NCBI GenBank assembly: GCA_024684395.1
Contig: JAIKWY010000049.1
Span: forward strand, 62,001-126,000
From: Oscillospiraceae bacterium
GTDB taxonomy: Bacteria > Bacillota > Clostridia > Oscillospirales > Ruminococcaceae
Reading direction: 5' to 3'
DNA: 64,000 bases
Part shown: piece after piece, positions 42,465 through 50,554 of the stretch
How positions within the stretch are numbered: position 1 is the first letter of the stretch
Layout: each line of letters begins with the position of its first letter
Notes under the pieces: model-generated
The model's database searches: none
What the model was told of the DNA's origin: nothing
The model's input: the letters and a program-made list of their open reading frames with translations, nothing else
Made by a program: the position numbers and the translations under genes

Positions 42465-42509
42465 AACAGCAGAGCGGGTTGATCTTTGGATTGCTGCTCT
42501 GCTGTTTTT
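42465..42509 (+). terminator. Internal terminator or attenuator in the Ter cluster
   Basis: AACAGCAGAGC (42465-42475) pairs with GCTCTGCTGTT (42496-42506), then T residues to 42509. A second imperfect hairpin (GGCAATAACGCA with TGCGCTATTGCC, 42512-42558) follows. The downstream cluster may be expressed at a lower level by read-through. Confidence 0.75.
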
Positions 42510-42587
42510 CGGGCAATAACGCAGAGGGAATGCAGTGCATTTTCTGTGCGCTATTGCCGGTACGGCACAGGAAGGGAGGAACGTAAC

Positions 42588-43916
42588 GTGAGAATGCAGC
42601 GTGGCTATCGGGCAAAGCTCGATGATCATCTTGATACCGCCCAGCCGCTCCAGGTGCGTATCACCACACAGGGCGGAGCGGTATACGATACGACCTGCTT
42701 CGGCGTGGATGCCGAAGAAAAGCTCTCCGACGACCGATATATGGTCTTCTACAACCAGCTCGCATCGCCCGCCGGGGAGATCCGACTGACCAACAAAGGC
42801 AATACCGCTGTGTTTGATGTGCAGCTCTCCCGGCTCCCGGCGTCCATCGACAAGCTCGTGTTCACCGTCAGCATCGACGGCAGCGGCAGGATGGGGCAGA
42901 TCCAGGCGCACACGGTCGAGATCGTCCAGAACGATGCCGCCGTGCTGGAGCTTGTCATGAACGGCAAGGATTTCCTGAATGAACGTGCCATCATCAGCCT
43001 CGAGATCTACCGGAAAGGCGTCTGGCGCATCAACGCCGTCGCACGGGGCTTCAACGGCGGACTTCCCGACCTGCTGGCGAATTTCGGCGGCGAGGAGGCT
43101 GACGACAGCGCTCCGGCACCCGCACCTGCGCTCCCGCCTGCTCCCGCACCGGAGCCGAAAGCTCCCGGCAGGCTCGAAAGCGCCGCAGCGGGGATGGAGG
43201 AGCACATCCGGGAACATGCAAAGCAGCTCTCGGAGCAGCTTTCCGACATCGGCAGGCGCTCCGGCACACCGCTCGGCGATACCAAAGCCAAGGTCGTCGT
43301 GGCACTCGATTACAGCAGCTCCATGCGCCCGCTCTATGAGAACGGCACCGTCCAGAAAACGCTCGACCGCCTTGTCCCGCTCGGTATGAGCTTTGATGAC
43401 AACGGTCAGATCGAGGTCTTTCTCTTCCAGAACGATTTCCGGCAGCTGCCCGACCTCACGCCGGAGAACTACCGGCAGTATGTCAGCGATGTGATCCTGC
43501 CCTCCGGCTACCGGATGGGCGGCACCTGCTATGCGCCTGTGCTCCGAGCCATCACCGAGGGCACGACCGTGCGGCAGGGGACGGATCACGGCTTCGGCGG
43601 CACTGTCACGAAAGTCAGACCGATCGTGGAGCCGGTCACACCGACCTTTGTGCTGTTTATCACGGACGGTGAGAATGAGGACAGGACGCTCTCCGACCGG
43701 GTCATCCGGCGCTCCGCCGAGCTGAATGTCTTCCTCCAGTTCGTCGGCATCGGCGATCAGCTGTTCTCCTATTTGCAGGAGGTCGATGAGCTCCCCGGCA
43801 GACGCTGCGACAACACGGGCTTCTCCCGGATGGCAGACATTGCCGGTGTCAGCGATCAGCAATTCTATGACAATATCCTTTCCCAATTCGCATGTTGGCT
43901 GAAAGGAAAGCAATAA
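42588..43916 (+). CDS. TerD-like domain fused to a von Willebrand factor A domain
   Basis: 442 residues. The N-terminal ~165 residues have a TerD fold pattern (ISLEIYRKGVWRINAVARGF) but lack the GDNxTGxGxGDDE calcium stretch. A Pro/Ala linker (~170-190) leads to a VWA domain (~225-435) with the metal-ion adhesion site DYSSSM, GGTCYAPV and FITDGENEDRT. The likely start is GTG 42588, 8 nt after GGAGG; ATG 42594 is the alternative. It probably organises protein complexes in the Ter system. TerD-VWA or TerY partners are known in Ter gene clusters. Confidence 0.9.
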   Translation: MRMQRGYRAKLDDHLDTAQPLQVRITTQGGAVYDTTCFGVDAEEKLSDDRYMVFYNQLASPAGEIRLTNKGNTAVFDVQLSRLPASIDKLVFTVSIDGSGRMGQIQAHTVEIVQNDAAVLELVMNGKDFLNERAIISLEIYRKGVWRINAVARGFNGGLPDLLANFGGEEADDSAPAPAPALPPAPAPEPKAPGRLESAAAGMEEHIREHAKQLSEQLSDIGRRSGTPLGDTKAKVVVALDYSSSMRPLYENGTVQKTLDRLVPLGMSFDDNGQIEVFLFQNDFRQLPDLTPENYRQYVSDVILPSGYRMGGTCYAPVLRAITEGTTVRQGTDHGFGGTVTKVRPIVEPVTPTFVLFITDGENEDRTLSDRVIRRSAELNVFLQFVGIGDQLFSYLQEVDELPGRRCDNTGFSRMADIAGVSDQQFYDNILSQFACWLKGKQ

Positions 43917-43948
43917 CAGGGCAAACGCCCGGAATTTGAGGTGTTACA

Positions 43949-44965
43949 GTGGTAAGGATCTGGATGAACCATTGGTTCAGTACGGCATACAACATCATCG
44001 CCATGCTCCGGCAGGATGAGCCGGACTTCTATGTCATCGGCACGAACGAGTCCCCCTATGCGGGCTATCGTGTGCAGTGTGACGAGTTCTATACCGAGCC
44101 GGTGCTGAGTGAGGAGGACTATGTCCGCTTTGCACTGGATTTCTGCAAGGAACATGCGATCAACATTTTCATGCCCCGCCGCCGCCTGATGGCGATCAGC
44201 CGCCACAAGCCGGAGTTCGAGGCGATCGGCGTGAAGGTGCTCATCGACGACTACGACAAGGTCGAGCTGCTCAACTGCAAGACCCGAGCCTATGCGGCGC
44301 TCGCCGACACCGGGCTGAATGTCCCGGAGCACGAGGTCGTGACGAATGCGGACGGCTTCAAGGCAGCCTATGAGCGGCTTTCCCAGAAGTATGACAAGAT
44401 CTGCTTCAAGTTCGAGAAGGACGAGGGCGGCAAGAGCTACCGCCTGATCGACAATGTGAAAAAGGGCTATGCGGCGCTGTTCAAGAAGCAGACCACCCGC
44501 ATCAGCTTTGAGGATGCCTATGCGGCATTGCAGGAGGTCGATCACTTCTCCCCGATGATCGTGATGCCCTTCCTCCCGGATGAGGAGATCAGTGCCGACT
44601 GTCTGAACACGGCAAACGGGCTCATCATTTTGCCCCGCATCAAGGATCACACCCGCATCGAGCGCATCGCTTTCGATCCGGACATCCTGAAGCTCTGCGA
44701 GACATTCCACAAGCGCTGCCCGCTCGAAACGCCGTTCAACATCCAGTTCAAGTATCTGAAAGGCGTTCCGTACTTCCTCGAAGTGAATACCCGCATGTCC
44801 GGCGGCATCCAGATGGCCTGCCTGGCGTCCGGCGTCAACATCCCGAACATCGCCGTGAACCGTCTGCTCGGCATCGAGAAGCCGTGGACAATCGACCGCC
44901 GTGAGAAGAAGATCACCCATGTGGAGACCCCGCTCATCATCCCGGAGGAAAACGAATCCCTATGA
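43949..44965 (+). CDS. Ter-cluster ATP-grasp family ligase
   Basis: 338 residues. The ATP-grasp pattern includes KICFKFEKDEGGKSYRLI, MIVMPFLPDEEISADC and VPYFLEVNTRMSGGIQ, the last giving the Glu-x-Asn magnesium site. Members ligate a carboxylate to an amine or thiol with ATP. The start is GTG 43949 with GAGGTG 5 nt upstream. Its stop overlaps the ATG of the PRTase gene by 4 nt. It belongs to the biosynthetic arm of Ter-associated clusters; its substrate is unknown. Confidence 0.88.
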   Translation: MVRIWMNHWFSTAYNIIAMLRQDEPDFYVIGTNESPYAGYRVQCDEFYTEPVLSEEDYVRFALDFCKEHAINIFMPRRRLMAISRHKPEFEAIGVKVLIDDYDKVELLNCKTRAYAALADTGLNVPEHEVVTNADGFKAAYERLSQKYDKICFKFEKDEGGKSYRLIDNVKKGYAALFKKQTTRISFEDAYAALQEVDHFSPMIVMPFLPDEEISADCLNTANGLIILPRIKDHTRIERIAFDPDILKLCETFHKRCPLETPFNIQFKYLKGVPYFLEVNTRMSGGIQMACLASGVNIPNIAVNRLLGIEKPWTIDRREKKITHVETPLIIPEENESL

Positions 44966-46188
44966 CAAAACACTATCAGGAACAGGATGTCCTGCGCCTT
45001 GCCAGACGCTGGAACAACGCCAAGCGCAGCTATCTGCTCGTTGACCCGTTACAGGCAAAGCATGTGCCTGTTGCCCCGCAGGAGGCGCTTGCCATGATGC
45101 AGGCGCTCGGCGAACTGCTCAGACAGGAGGCACCCGATGCCTCGCTCATCATCGGCTTTGCGGAGACAGCGACCGCCATCAGCGGCGCAGCAGCGCTCTG
45201 CTTCGGGGCAGATACCCGCTATGTACAGACAACACGAGAACCCTGCGGCTCCTTCCGGATGCTACAATTCCGGGAGGAGCACAGCCATGCTGTGACCCAG
45301 CAGATCGCCTGCGACCCGCTGAGCGGCGAGCATCGGCAGATCATCATGATCGACGACGAGATCTCCACCGGCAGGACGATCGAGAACATCATCGCCGTGC
45401 TGCGGGAGGAGTTCCCGGCGCTGCACGACACGGAGTTTGTCATCGGCTCGATCATCAACCGCCTGAGTGAGGAGCGCCGTCAGGTATTAGCGGCGCAGAA
45501 CATCCGCTTCGTGTCGCTCGTGCCTGTCGAGGATCGGGATTTTGAGGGGCTCGTCCGTGATATGACCGTCACACCCCCCGCCCCCGCACAGCCCCTCGAC
45601 ACAGGCTATGCAGAATATGCCGCACAGCACAAGCTCCCCGCCTTCCGCACCGGCACGACCGCAGGCGCCATGCAACATGCCCTTGCCCAGTTCACGGAGG
45701 AATGCGGACAGCATCTTCTGTCAGAGCTCCCGGAGCAGGGAAAGATCCTCCTGCTCGGCACGGAGGAGTGCATGCTCCCGGCGATCACCGTCGGGCAGTA
45801 TCTGACGCAGCAGCGCCCGGGACTCTCCGTTTTCACCCACGCCACCACCCGCAGCCCCATCGGCATCTGTCAGGCGGAGGGCTACCCCTGCCCGAGCGGC
45901 GTGCAGCTCCATAGCTTCTATGAAGCGGAGCGGGTGACTTATCTCTACAATATCCGGGACTATGACGCCGTGGCTGTCGTGACGGACAGCCCGGACGATG
46001 CACAGTGCCGGCTCGCCATGCAGACGCTGGCGGGAGCCTTCTCGCAGCACTGCAATAAAGAAAGTACGGATCCGGATCCGTACATGGGGTGTGGGGCGAA
46101 GCCCCACGAAAAACCCGTTTCCTGTCCCCGAAGTACTGCATTACCGAATGATCCGGTACTTCCTGAATTCTATCTGATACGAGGTTGA
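44962..46188 (+). CDS. Phosphoribosyltransferase-TRSP fusion protein
   Basis: 408 residues. The N-terminal PRTase domain (~1-200) has the PRPP-binding motif QIIMIDDEISTGRTI. The C-terminal TRSP-type domain (~225-360) includes LLLGTEECMLPAI and HATTRSPIG. The call to PRTase_2 plus TRSP rests on family knowledge of Ter clusters. The last ~42 residues (from about residue 366) are encoded by a palindromic element at 46060-46163 and look unlike protein-coding sequence, so the native end is probably lost. ATG overlaps the ATP-grasp stop. The predicted role is forming or cleaving a glycosidic bond in an unknown nucleoside-like product. Confidence 0.82.
   Translation: MTKHYQEQDVLRLARRWNNAKRSYLLVDPLQAKHVPVAPQEALAMMQALGELLRQEAPDASLIIGFAETATAISGAAALCFGADTRYVQTTREPCGSFRMLQFREEHSHAVTQQIACDPLSGEHRQIIMIDDEISTGRTIENIIAVLREEFPALHDTEFVIGSIINRLSEERRQVLAAQNIRFVSLVPVEDRDFEGLVRDMTVTPPAPAQPLDTGYAEYAAQHKLPAFRTGTTAGAMQHALAQFTEECGQHLLSELPEQGKILLLGTEECMLPAITVGQYLTQQRPGLSVFTHATTRSPIGICQAEGYPCPSGVQLHSFYEAERVTYLYNIRDYDAVAVVTDSPDDAQCRLAMQTLAGAFSQHCNKESTDPDPYMGCGAKPHEKPVSCPRSTALPNDPVLPEFYLIRG
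46060..46163. mobile_element. Small palindromic (MITE-like) element inside the PRTase-TRSP gene end
   Basis: A 20-nt perfect palindrome at 46064-46083 (GTACGGATCC and its complement) opens the segment. GTGGGGC/GCCCCAC (46091-46107) forms a hairpin similar to that at 21820-21840. The right edge, GATCCGGTACTT near 46150-46161, is an inverted partner of the left AAAGTACGGATC. There is no gene inside. The insertion is inferred from this structure, not from a comparison. Confidence 0.5.
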
Positions 46189-46190
46189 AC

Positions 46191-47240
46191 ATGCGCACAA
46201 GCTATTCCGAACAAGACGTGACCATGCTGCTGAAGGACATCACCGGCATGGTGGAGCCCCTCGACAATGCCGAGCGGGAGCGCCGGATCCAGTCCGGCGT
46301 ACATTATTCCGAGATGCTACCAAAGGAGAGCCTGCCCTCGGAGGTCTACAAGCGGACATTCCTGACCGCCCTCGAACGCTATGCCGCTCCGACGGCGAAG
46401 GCAGCCGAATGCATCGCCGAGCGCATCCTTGCCGAAAAAGGGCGGGATGTGGTGCTTGTCTCCCTGGCACGGGCAGGCACGCCGATCGGCATCCTCATCC
46501 GGCGCTATCTCCGGCAGTTCCACGGCATCGACGCCCCGCACTACACCATTTCCATCATCCGTGGCAGGGGCATCGACAAGAACGCCATGCGCTATCTGCT
46601 CGACCGCTACGAGCCGAAGCAGATCCAGTTCATCGACGGCTGGACGGGCAAGGGCGCCATCCGGAACCAGCTCCGTGAAGCAATGCAGGATTTCCCCGGC
46701 GTGGACGACCGTGTGGCAGTCCTCTCCGATCCGGCAGGCGTGACGCCCCTCTGCGGGACACACGAGGACTTCCTCATCCCGAGCTCCTGCCTGAATTCCA
46801 CGGTTTCCGGGCTCATCAGCCGGACATTCTGCCGCAGCGACATCATCGGCGAGGACGATTTCCACGGCGCCATGTACTACGAAGCCTACGAGTCCGCCGA
46901 CATGTCCAACCTGTTCCTCGACACGGTGCAGCAGCAGTTCGGCTGCGACTATGTCTTCCCGGAGGAAGCCGTCTCCGACCGCTCGCCCATCGCAGAGGTG
47001 GAGGAGATCACACGGCATTTCGGCATTGCGGACATCAATTTCGTCAAGCCCGGCATCGGCGAGACGACCCGCGTCCTGCTCCGCCGCATCCCGTGGAAGA
47101 TTCTGGTGCACAGCCTTGATGATACGGCATTTTTAGGCCATATCTACCAGCTTGCCGAGGAGAAGCAGATCGAGCTCGAGGTCTATCCCTTCCGCCATTA
47201 CCGTGCCTGCGGGCTGATCCGCAATCTTGCGGATACCTAA
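46191..47240 (+). CDS. StiP-type phosphoribosyltransferase with Pelota-like C-terminus
   Basis: 349 residues. The N-terminal PRTase-like domain shows VVLVSLARAGTPIGILIRR and a PRPP-loop variant IQFIDGWTGKGAI. The C-terminus (PWKILVHSLDDTAFLGHIYQ) matches the Pelota-like RNA-binding domain found in StiP proteins. StiP proteins are also annotated as cysteine proteases, but the PRTase motif is the clearer signal. ATG 46191 has GAGG 6 nt upstream; it follows the preceding stop by 2 nt. It is a core member of the Ter-associated biosynthetic cluster. Confidence 0.85.
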   Translation: MRTSYSEQDVTMLLKDITGMVEPLDNAERERRIQSGVHYSEMLPKESLPSEVYKRTFLTALERYAAPTAKAAECIAERILAEKGRDVVLVSLARAGTPIGILIRRYLRQFHGIDAPHYTISIIRGRGIDKNAMRYLLDRYEPKQIQFIDGWTGKGAIRNQLREAMQDFPGVDDRVAVLSDPAGVTPLCGTHEDFLIPSSCLNSTVSGLISRTFCRSDIIGEDDFHGAMYYEAYESADMSNLFLDTVQQQFGCDYVFPEEAVSDRSPIAEVEEITRHFGIADINFVKPGIGETTRVLLRRIPWKILVHSLDDTAFLGHIYQLAEEKQIELEVYPFRHYRACGLIRNLADT

Positions 47241-47408
47241 GTGGGGAGCCCCCGCTGGCAGACGCGGGCAAAAGCATCCTGTCAGGCAAGTCCGTGGCTC
47301 GCGTTATGAGTCTGGCTTACCGCTTGCTCCCAATGCTTCGCAAAGGGAGCAATGCTATTGTGGTGCAGAGACCGCCGTCCTCCGGCGGCTTAAAATGTGA
47401 GGTAATAC
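47241..47408. other. Hairpin-rich gap between StiP-type and HAD genes
   Basis: The 168-nt gap holds TTGCTCCC/GGGAGCAA (47324-47352) and a CCGCCG/CGGCGG hairpin near 47372-47388. No promoter is clear and no T run follows, so transcription probably continues. It resembles the other intergenic repeat elements. Confidence 0.5.
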
Positions 47409-48158
47409 ATGAAGATCCTATTTTCCGACCTTGACCAGACGGTCATCTATTCCCACCGCCATCCGCTCCCGGGCGAAACGCTCGTGATGGAGTACCTGAA
47501 CGGGCGGGAGCAGAGCTTCATCCTGAAGGAGAACCTTGCCGCGCTGCAAAGCTTCTGCGCCGGGGCAGACCGGTTCTTTGTCCCGCTGACGACCCGCTCG
47601 GAGCAGCAGTATGCACGGCTCACCCCCTTGCAGGAGGCGCTCGGCTACCGCTTTGCGCTCCTGTGCAACGGGGCAGTGCTGTATGCAGACGGCAAGCCCG
47701 ATGCCGCATGGACGGCGGATTCCTTGGAGCTTTCCGAGCCGTTCCAGCCCGTGCTGGAGCAGGTGCGGGACTTCCTCCTGCAAACAGAGGAGCACGCCCA
47801 TGTGCATGATGTGCTGCCCTTCCTGATCTATGTCAGCACGGAGAACGAGACCTGCCGCCCCGCACTGGAACGCATCTGCGAGGGGACAGGCGTGGACGTG
47901 CTGCAAAGCGGCAAGAAGATCTACTGCATCCCGCAGCCCCTCTCGAAAGGGGAAGCCGTCCGCCGCTTCACACGGTGCTTCTGTCCCAATGCCCTGACCT
48001 TCGGCATCGGTGACAGCGCCTTCGATCTGCCGATGCTGCAAGCGTGTGACCATGCCTTTGCGCCGCCGGAGATCGCCGTCCCGCCGGTCATGCCGCTCCC
48101 GCAGCCATTTTCCATGCCAGAGGTCGTGGCTGCTGTTGAAAAGGAGAATGCCCGATGA
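47409..48158 (+). CDS. HAD-family phosphatase of the Ter cluster
   Basis: 249 residues. Motif I is FSDLDQTVIYS (DxDxT) and motif IV is FGIGDSAFDLPML. Motif II is near VPLTTRSEQQY, and Lys in LSKGEAVRRF gives motif III. The cap domain is of the Cof/sucrose-phosphatase type. It probably dephosphorylates the ribosylated intermediate made by the PRTases. TGAGGTAATAC precedes the ATG. The stop overlaps the ATG of the next lipoprotein by 4 nt. Confidence 0.87.
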   Translation: MKILFSDLDQTVIYSHRHPLPGETLVMEYLNGREQSFILKENLAALQSFCAGADRFFVPLTTRSEQQYARLTPLQEALGYRFALLCNGAVLYADGKPDAAWTADSLELSEPFQPVLEQVRDFLLQTEEHAHVHDVLPFLIYVSTENETCRPALERICEGTGVDVLQSGKKIYCIPQPLSKGEAVRRFTRCFCPNALTFGIGDSAFDLPMLQACDHAFAPPEIAVPPVMPLPQPFSMPEVVAAVEKENAR

Positions 48159-48808
48159 AACGCATCTGCATCGCCGCTGTGACAGCGCTCCTGCTCTGTA
48201 CCGGATGCGGCACTGCACCAAAATCCATCCCCGCCGCCGTCACCACCGAGCCCTCGACCGAAGCGGCAACATTTGTGTCCCGCCCGACCGAAGACCCGGA
48301 GAAGGCGCTGACGGATGCACCGACCGAAGCCCCCACGGAAGCCGTCCCCGAGGAGACAGAGCCCGAGGAGACCGAACCGCCCGAGCCCACGACCGAAGCC
48401 CCCACAGCCGCCTACACCGCAGGGCTGCTCCATTCGGTGGAGGAGGTCGCCCTCACGGATACGGACGGGCAGGGGACGAACTACGAGTTCAACTACAACG
48501 GCGCCATATTCGAGGCAGTCTACACGCCGGACAACTGGAAGATCGTCAATTCCTACCGCATCGAAGCACAGGCGGACATGGTGCTCATCTGCACGGCACT
48601 GCGGGACGAGCACCCGATCCACGGTGCTGATATGGAAAGCTACCGCACGCCGGAGGATATGGCATATGAGTGGGAGCAGCACAATTTAGCCTATGCCATG
48701 CTCAGCAACGATTCCCCGTGGAAGGAAAACGCCCGTGACGTGGACATCAACCCCGCCGACCAAAACAAGAGCCTGTACGAGCTGTATCAGGATCGGCTCG
48801 GAGGGTAA
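48155..48808 (+). CDS. Lipoprotein with Thr/Glu/Pro linker, end of the Ter cluster
   Basis: 217 residues. The lipobox is LLLCTGCG (Cys ~18). A Thr/Glu/Pro/Ala spacer runs to about residue 88, then a ~125-residue globular domain with LTDTDGQGTNYEFNYNGAIFEAVY and WKIVNSYRIEAQADM. I do not recognise the domain. The ATG overlaps the HAD stop (ATGA), which argues for coupled translation. It would give the otherwise cytosolic cluster an extracellular component. A terminator follows. Confidence 0.8.
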   Translation: MKRICIAAVTALLLCTGCGTAPKSIPAAVTTEPSTEAATFVSRPTEDPEKALTDAPTEAPTEAVPEETEPEETEPPEPTTEAPTAAYTAGLLHSVEEVALTDTDGQGTNYEFNYNGAIFEAVYTPDNWKIVNSYRIEAQADMVLICTALRDEHPIHGADMESYRTPEDMAYEWEQHNLAYAMLSNDSPWKENARDVDINPADQNKSLYELYQDRLGG

Positions 48809-48818
48809 TACAGCAGAA

Positions 48819-48855
48819 GGAAGCCTGCATCTGATAGGATGCAGGCTTCCTATAT
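48819..48855. terminator. Bidirectional terminator between lipoprotein and metalloprotease genes
   Basis: GGAAGCCTGCATC (48819-48831) pairs with GATGCAGGCTTCC (48838-48850). A T-rich stretch follows on the plus strand and a shorter one on the minus strand. Confidence 0.85.
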
Positions 48856-48856
48856 T

Positions 48857-50470
48857 TCATTTCTTCGTGACCGTCACAGAGCACTTTCCATTTGAAATAC
48901 GGTTGACAGTCACCGTATAGCCCGTGTCCAGCGTTGCCTTGTCGCCGGAGTCGTAGCCGGCGAAATTCTTCACGCCGTACTTGCAGACATCCCCCGGCTG
49001 ATAGAAGGTATACTTCCCGCCGAACGAAGCGTAGGTATCGCCCTCGTTCACGAGCCGCAGCAGCCGTCGCTCGCCGTCGCATGTGTAGTAGGGACAGAGC
49101 GGATCATATTTGAAATAGACGCTGTTCCATCGGTCTGTGATGAGCTCGGCATCGGCATGGAAAATGCGCACACCGGAATCGTGATACCAGCAGTAATCCT
49201 TGAGCTGCACGTTGTTATTGGTGGGGGTGACGTATTCCACGATGAAATACTCCGTTGTATAGTCACCGTTCTCCCCGTCGATCGGCAGGATCAGACAGTT
49301 CCCCTTTTCGGAGATGCTTTCGAGCTCAAACGTCTGCTCACTGCCCTTGCCGCTGTCATACCAGATGGCTTCGTCCTCGCGCATCCAGCCGAGCGCGATC
49401 TTGGAGAAGGAGCAGAGATCGCCGACACTGTCATCCATGCGCTCATAGCCTGCTTCTCCCTCGAAACCGTCCGAACTATCCCAGTGGGAATCCACGCCGT
49501 AGAGGTAATAGTCCGTCAGCCCCATGGCGTGCCCCATCTCGTGCGTGAGCGTGGACTTGAGCCCTTTCAGTTTGTCGGCAGTCGGCGAATCGTCGGTGGT
49601 GATATAGCTGTTGATATATTCACCGTCGAGGTCGAAGGAATAATCCCCGTACCACGTTGAAGTGCAGCTCCACCAGTATTCATTGCCTTCATAGATGAGG
49701 TCATCTGCCGGAACGGAGATGCACAGGCAGTCGATCATGCCGTTGTGGTCGGAGTCGTAGTCTCTGTAGTCGATCTGGTCGTCCAGTCCCTGGAGCACCT
49801 CCTTGACGAACGGCTCATAATCCGGATATCCGTTATCGTCATAGTCCGAGTAGTCCGACATCTTGCCCTTGCAGGTATAGTACACCACATCACCGGTCAC
49901 ATGCAGGGCACCGTAAGAGGCCCGGTCATACCAGTTCGTGAGGCTGTCGAACGGATAGTCAGCCTCATTGCCTTCGCCGAACAGCGACTCCTGCACGGCT
50001 TCAGCGGACAGCATCGTGCTCCGGTCGAATTTCACATCAGAAAATTCCGCAAAGATCGTCAGCACCCGCACATTCCCGTAGGTGGGCATGCCCCAGCCGA
50101 AATCCGTCACGATCGGTGAGATGTAGTCCGACTCCTGTGGCGGCTCCGGATCTTCGGGCAGGAAGTCCTCCGGTCTGGCAGTACCGAGGACGAGCTTTTT
50201 GAGATAACCGAGATCGAAAACGTCGATCACGTCATTGCGGTCGATATCAGCAAGATCGACCCGGTCGACCTCCAGCTGTACCGGCAGACCCAGCAGCTGC
50301 TTTTGCAGGAGGATGATATCCTGAACATCCACAAGATCGTTGCCGCTGATGTCGCCTAAGTAATAATGCTCGTTCTCCGAAAGCGCGGCGGCGGGAAGCT
50401 GGGTGATGCCCGTGATCCCGAGTAAGAATGCCGCTGTGACGGCGGTGAGCCTTCGTTTGAATCCCTTCAT
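48857..50470 (-). CDS. Secreted M6-type metalloprotease with N-terminal dockerin
   Basis: 537 residues. Signal peptide (~1-30) then a dockerin with two repeats, GDISGNDLVDVQDIILLQ and DIDRNDVIDVFDLGYLKK (~35-95). After a Pro/Glu linker comes the M6/immune-inhibitor-A-like peptidase with zinc motif HEMGHAMGLTDYY and a later Glu/His-rich segment. It likely degrades host, dietary or competitor proteins at the cell surface. ATGs at 50473 and 50470 both follow GGAGG (50481-50477); 50470 has the better spacing. Dockerin placement at the N-terminus is less common than at the C-terminus. Confidence 0.9.
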   Translation of the reverse strand: MKGFKRRLTAVTAAFLLGITGITQLPAAALSENEHYYLGDISGNDLVDVQDIILLQKQLLGLPVQLEVDRVDLADIDRNDVIDVFDLGYLKKLVLGTARPEDFLPEDPEPPQESDYISPIVTDFGWGMPTYGNVRVLTIFAEFSDVKFDRSTMLSAEAVQESLFGEGNEADYPFDSLTNWYDRASYGALHVTGDVVYYTCKGKMSDYSDYDDNGYPDYEPFVKEVLQGLDDQIDYRDYDSDHNGMIDCLCISVPADDLIYEGNEYWWSCTSTWYGDYSFDLDGEYINSYITTDDSPTADKLKGLKSTLTHEMGHAMGLTDYYLYGVDSHWDSSDGFEGEAGYERMDDSVGDLCSFSKIALGWMREDEAIWYDSGKGSEQTFELESISEKGNCLILPIDGENGDYTTEYFIVEYVTPTNNNVQLKDYCWYHDSGVRIFHADAELITDRWNSVYFKYDPLCPYYTCDGERRLLRLVNEGDTYASFGGKYTFYQPGDVCKYGVKNFAGYDSGDKATLDTGYTVTVNRISNGKCSVTVTKK

Positions 50471-50495
50471 CATGTTCCTCCAGTTATGAGACGCG

Positions 50496-50519
50496 CCCGG
50501 CGAAAAACCGGGCGCCAAT
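50496..50519 (-). terminator. Hairpin between the DHH and metalloprotease genes
   Basis: GGCGCCCGG and CCGGGCGC pair across a T-rich loop (50496-50516). There is no clear T run on the minus strand, so the DHH transcript may continue into the metalloprotease gene. No separate promoter was found. Confidence 0.45.
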
Positions 50520-50554
50520 GTTTTTCATTTCATATGATCCCCATACGCCCCTGC

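Noticed and set aside
38557-48808. Classic plasmid-type tellurite resistance operon
   Set aside because: TerZ/A/B/C/E order is missing and only TerD-type proteins occur. The biosynthetic genes point to the chromosomal Ter-associated type.
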